Under the pieces are notes generated by a model. The model saw only the letters and a list, made by a program, of their open reading frames with translations, did not search any database and was not told the DNA's origin. A program made the translations under genes and the position numbers. DNA of 64,000 nucleotides from Kiloniella majae (GTDB taxonomy: Bacteria; Pseudomonadota; Alphaproteobacteria; Kiloniellales; Kiloniellaceae): positions 682,001 through 746,000 of the forward strand of contig NZ_MTSZ01000001.1 of NCBI RefSeq assembly GCF_002118315.1, in the 5' to 3' direction. Positions within the stretch are counted from its first letter, which is position 1; the number at the start of each line of letters is the position of its first letter. Positions 62,739 to 64,000 of this stretch are shown here, piece by piece.

Positions 62739-62766
62739 AAGATAGTGACAAATGACGCTTTGTCAA
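62739..62766 (-). promoter_or_regulatory. Toxin-antitoxin promoter with overlapping operator
   Basis: On the minus strand a -35 TTGACA (62766-62761) and a -10 TATCTT (62744-62739) are 16 bases apart. The perfect dyad TGACAAA/TTTGTCA (62746-62752 and 62759-62765) covers the -35 and spacer, so a bound antitoxin would block the polymerase. Confidence 0.65.
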
Positions 62767-62844
62767 TGGACATATGACACAATACATTCAAGGTTATTGG
62801 TAAAAGTCTCAGATTATCAATCGAGAAATGAATTCAAATTTCAT

Positions 62845-64000
62845 TCAGTATTTGAGCTGCTCTCTTAACAAAAACTTTTTGACTTTCCCTGTGGATGTTT
62901 TGGGTAATGCGTCAAAAACAACCATTTTCGGTGTTTTGAAACCCGCTAGATGGTCACGGCAAAAAGCAATAATCTCTTCTTCATCACAGTCTCTTCCCGC
63001 TTTCAGTTCCAAAAAAGCACAGGGAACTTCCCCCCACTTGTCATGCTGCTTAGCAACGACAGCCGCAACCAAGACGGCAGGATGTTTGTAGAGAACATTT
63101 TCAACCTCAACGGATGAAATGTTTTCCCCGCCGGAAATAATGATGTCCTTGAGCCTGTCTTTTACCTCTATGTATCCATCACCGTGAACAACTGCGATAT
63201 CACCGGAATGAAACCATCCACCCTCAAAGGCTTCGTCTGTGGCTTCTGAGTTTTTCAGATAGCCTTTCATAATGGTATTGCCACGGATCTGAATTTCACC
63301 CATGGCTTTCCCATTTTTGGCAACTTCCTCGCCCGTTTCCAGATTGACAACACGCAATCCCTCTGTGGTTGGAAACCGCACCCCTTGGCGGGCTTTCAAA
63401 CCAGCTTGTTGGGCATTGGGTAATTGATTCCATTCTTCTTTCCAGGTGCAATGGACCACATGACCATAAGTTTCCGTCAGGCCGTAAACCTGCATCACGT
63501 CAAAGCCAAGCGCCTGTATGCCCGCCAGAATAGATGGCGGCGGTGGCGCCCCAGCCGTCATAACCTTGATAGATTTCTGACTATCGACCAAATGCCTGAT
63601 CAGCTTGCGTTCCCGATCAGTGGCATTGACCAGCATATTGAGGACAACCGGTGCCCCGCCAAAATGGGTAATGCCCTGTTCGCTAATCGCTTGGAAAATG
63701 GCCTCTGCTGTTATCGTACGACAGCAGACAACCGTGCCCGCCAAGGCAGCCATCGTCCATGCATGCCCCCAACCATTACAGTGGAACATCGGAACGGTAT
63801 AGAGATACACAGGATGTCCCGCCAGTTCCCAGCCAAGAACAGTCCCCATTGCCATAAGGTATGCCCCCCGATGATGATAGAGGACACCCTTGGGCCGCCC
63901 ACTGGTTCCCGATGTATAGTTAAGCGCCAGCGATTGCCATTCTTCTGTTGGTAGGAACCAGTGATCATCAAAAGTACCACTTTCGAGAAAAGCCTCGTAA
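62845..64000 (-). CDS. AMP-binding acyl-CoA synthetase, 5' part outside the window
   Basis: The frame stays open to the right edge, so only the C-terminal 385 or so residues are present. Near the edge the adenylate motif YTSGTSGRPKGV is seen, followed by MFHCNGWGHAWTM, VYGLTETYG, GWFHSGDIAVVHGDGYIEVKDRLKD and the C-terminal Lys in TSTGKVKKF. The combination resembles medium-chain or DmdB-like (3-methylmercaptopropionate) CoA ligases in the ANL superfamily. The substrate cannot be assigned. It ends 79 bases beyond the toxin-antitoxin promoter. Confidence 0.85.
   Translation of the reverse strand, partial: YEAFLESGTFDDHWFLPTEEWQSLALNYTSGTSGRPKGVLYHHRGAYLMAMGTVLGWELAGHPVYLYTVPMFHCNGWGHAWTMAALAGTVVCCRTITAEAIFQAISEQGITHFGGAPVVLNMLVNATDRERKLIRHLVDSQKSIKVMTAGAPPPPSILAGIQALGFDVMQVYGLTETYGHVVHCTWKEEWNQLPNAQQAGLKARQGVRFPTTEGLRVVNLETGEEVAKNGKAMGEIQIRGNTIMKGYLKNSEATDEAFEGGWFHSGDIAVVHGDGYIEVKDRLKDIIISGGENISSVEVENVLYKHPAVLVAAVVAKQHDKWGEVPCAFLELKAGRDCDEEEIIAFCRDHLAGFKTPKMVVFDALPKTSTGKVKKFLLREQLKY

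Overview
The window looks like chromosomal DNA of a free-living, motile, facultatively denitrifying alphaproteobacterium. A marine Rhodospirillales or Terasakiella/Thalassospira-like organism is my best guess. This is inferred from gene content (short CheZ, DUF1127, NirK/NirV, NorCBQD, many soluble PAS histidine kinases, LpxR, Tat-exported cyclase) and a moderate, fairly A+T-rich composition. I see no rRNA, tRNA, CRISPR array, insertion sequence or prophage.

Layout. 1-2.5 kb: the end of a Sel1-repeat gene, then an HxlR regulator divergent from small detoxification-type enzymes (two tautomerases and glyoxalase I), with a long inverted repeat between them. 2.7-6.7 kb: an accessory stretch with a secreted EndoU-type nuclease, an unknown beta-rich protein divergent from a Mor-like regulator, and a coiled-coil plus ParB-like HTH gene pair behind an inverted-repeat operator. 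7-19 kb: envelope and signalling genes, including a LapG-type peptidase, two solute-binding proteins without a transporter, a hybrid kinase with HPt, a kinase whose receiver lacks the phosphoacceptor Asp, and a lone CheZ. 19.7-31.5 kb: a HAD phosphatase, DUF1127, a kinase with two tandem PAS proteins, a betaine-type binding protein next to a membrane hybrid kinase, and another hybrid kinase. 31.5-44.5 kb: metabolism and regulators (class IV aminotransferase, LysR with a divergent secreted protein and glutathionyl-hydroquinone reductase, PAS-GAF kinase, quinone reductase, LpxR, Tat cyclase, IclR).

44.5-56.2 kb is a denitrification island. Two Crp/Fnr regulators and a DUF2249-like protein face nirK-nirV. 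norCBQD diverges from nirK and is followed by a large protein of unknown function. FNR/NNR-type boxes lie before the first Crp/Fnr gene (45177-45190), before nirK (49603-49616) and before norC (49807-49820). The first Crp/Fnr gene is split by a -1 frameshift at a run of ten A containing the slippery heptamer A AAA AAG. This is the most striking single observation in the window. A perfect 15-bp hairpin separates norB from norQ.

56.3-64 kb: tryptophanase with a possible upstream small ORF, a chemoreceptor / STAS / receiver-PP2C phosphatase gene set, a RES-Xre toxin-antitoxin pair with a promoter-overlapping operator, and the end of an acyl-CoA synthetase gene that runs off the right edge.

How it fits together: at least six histidine kinases, a chemoreceptor, CheZ and a partner-switching phosphatase make this a signalling-rich region. 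The nir/nor island reduces nitrite to NO and NO to N2O and carries its own NO/oxygen-type regulators. Functions are assigned by reading motifs in the translated sequence; no database search was possible.
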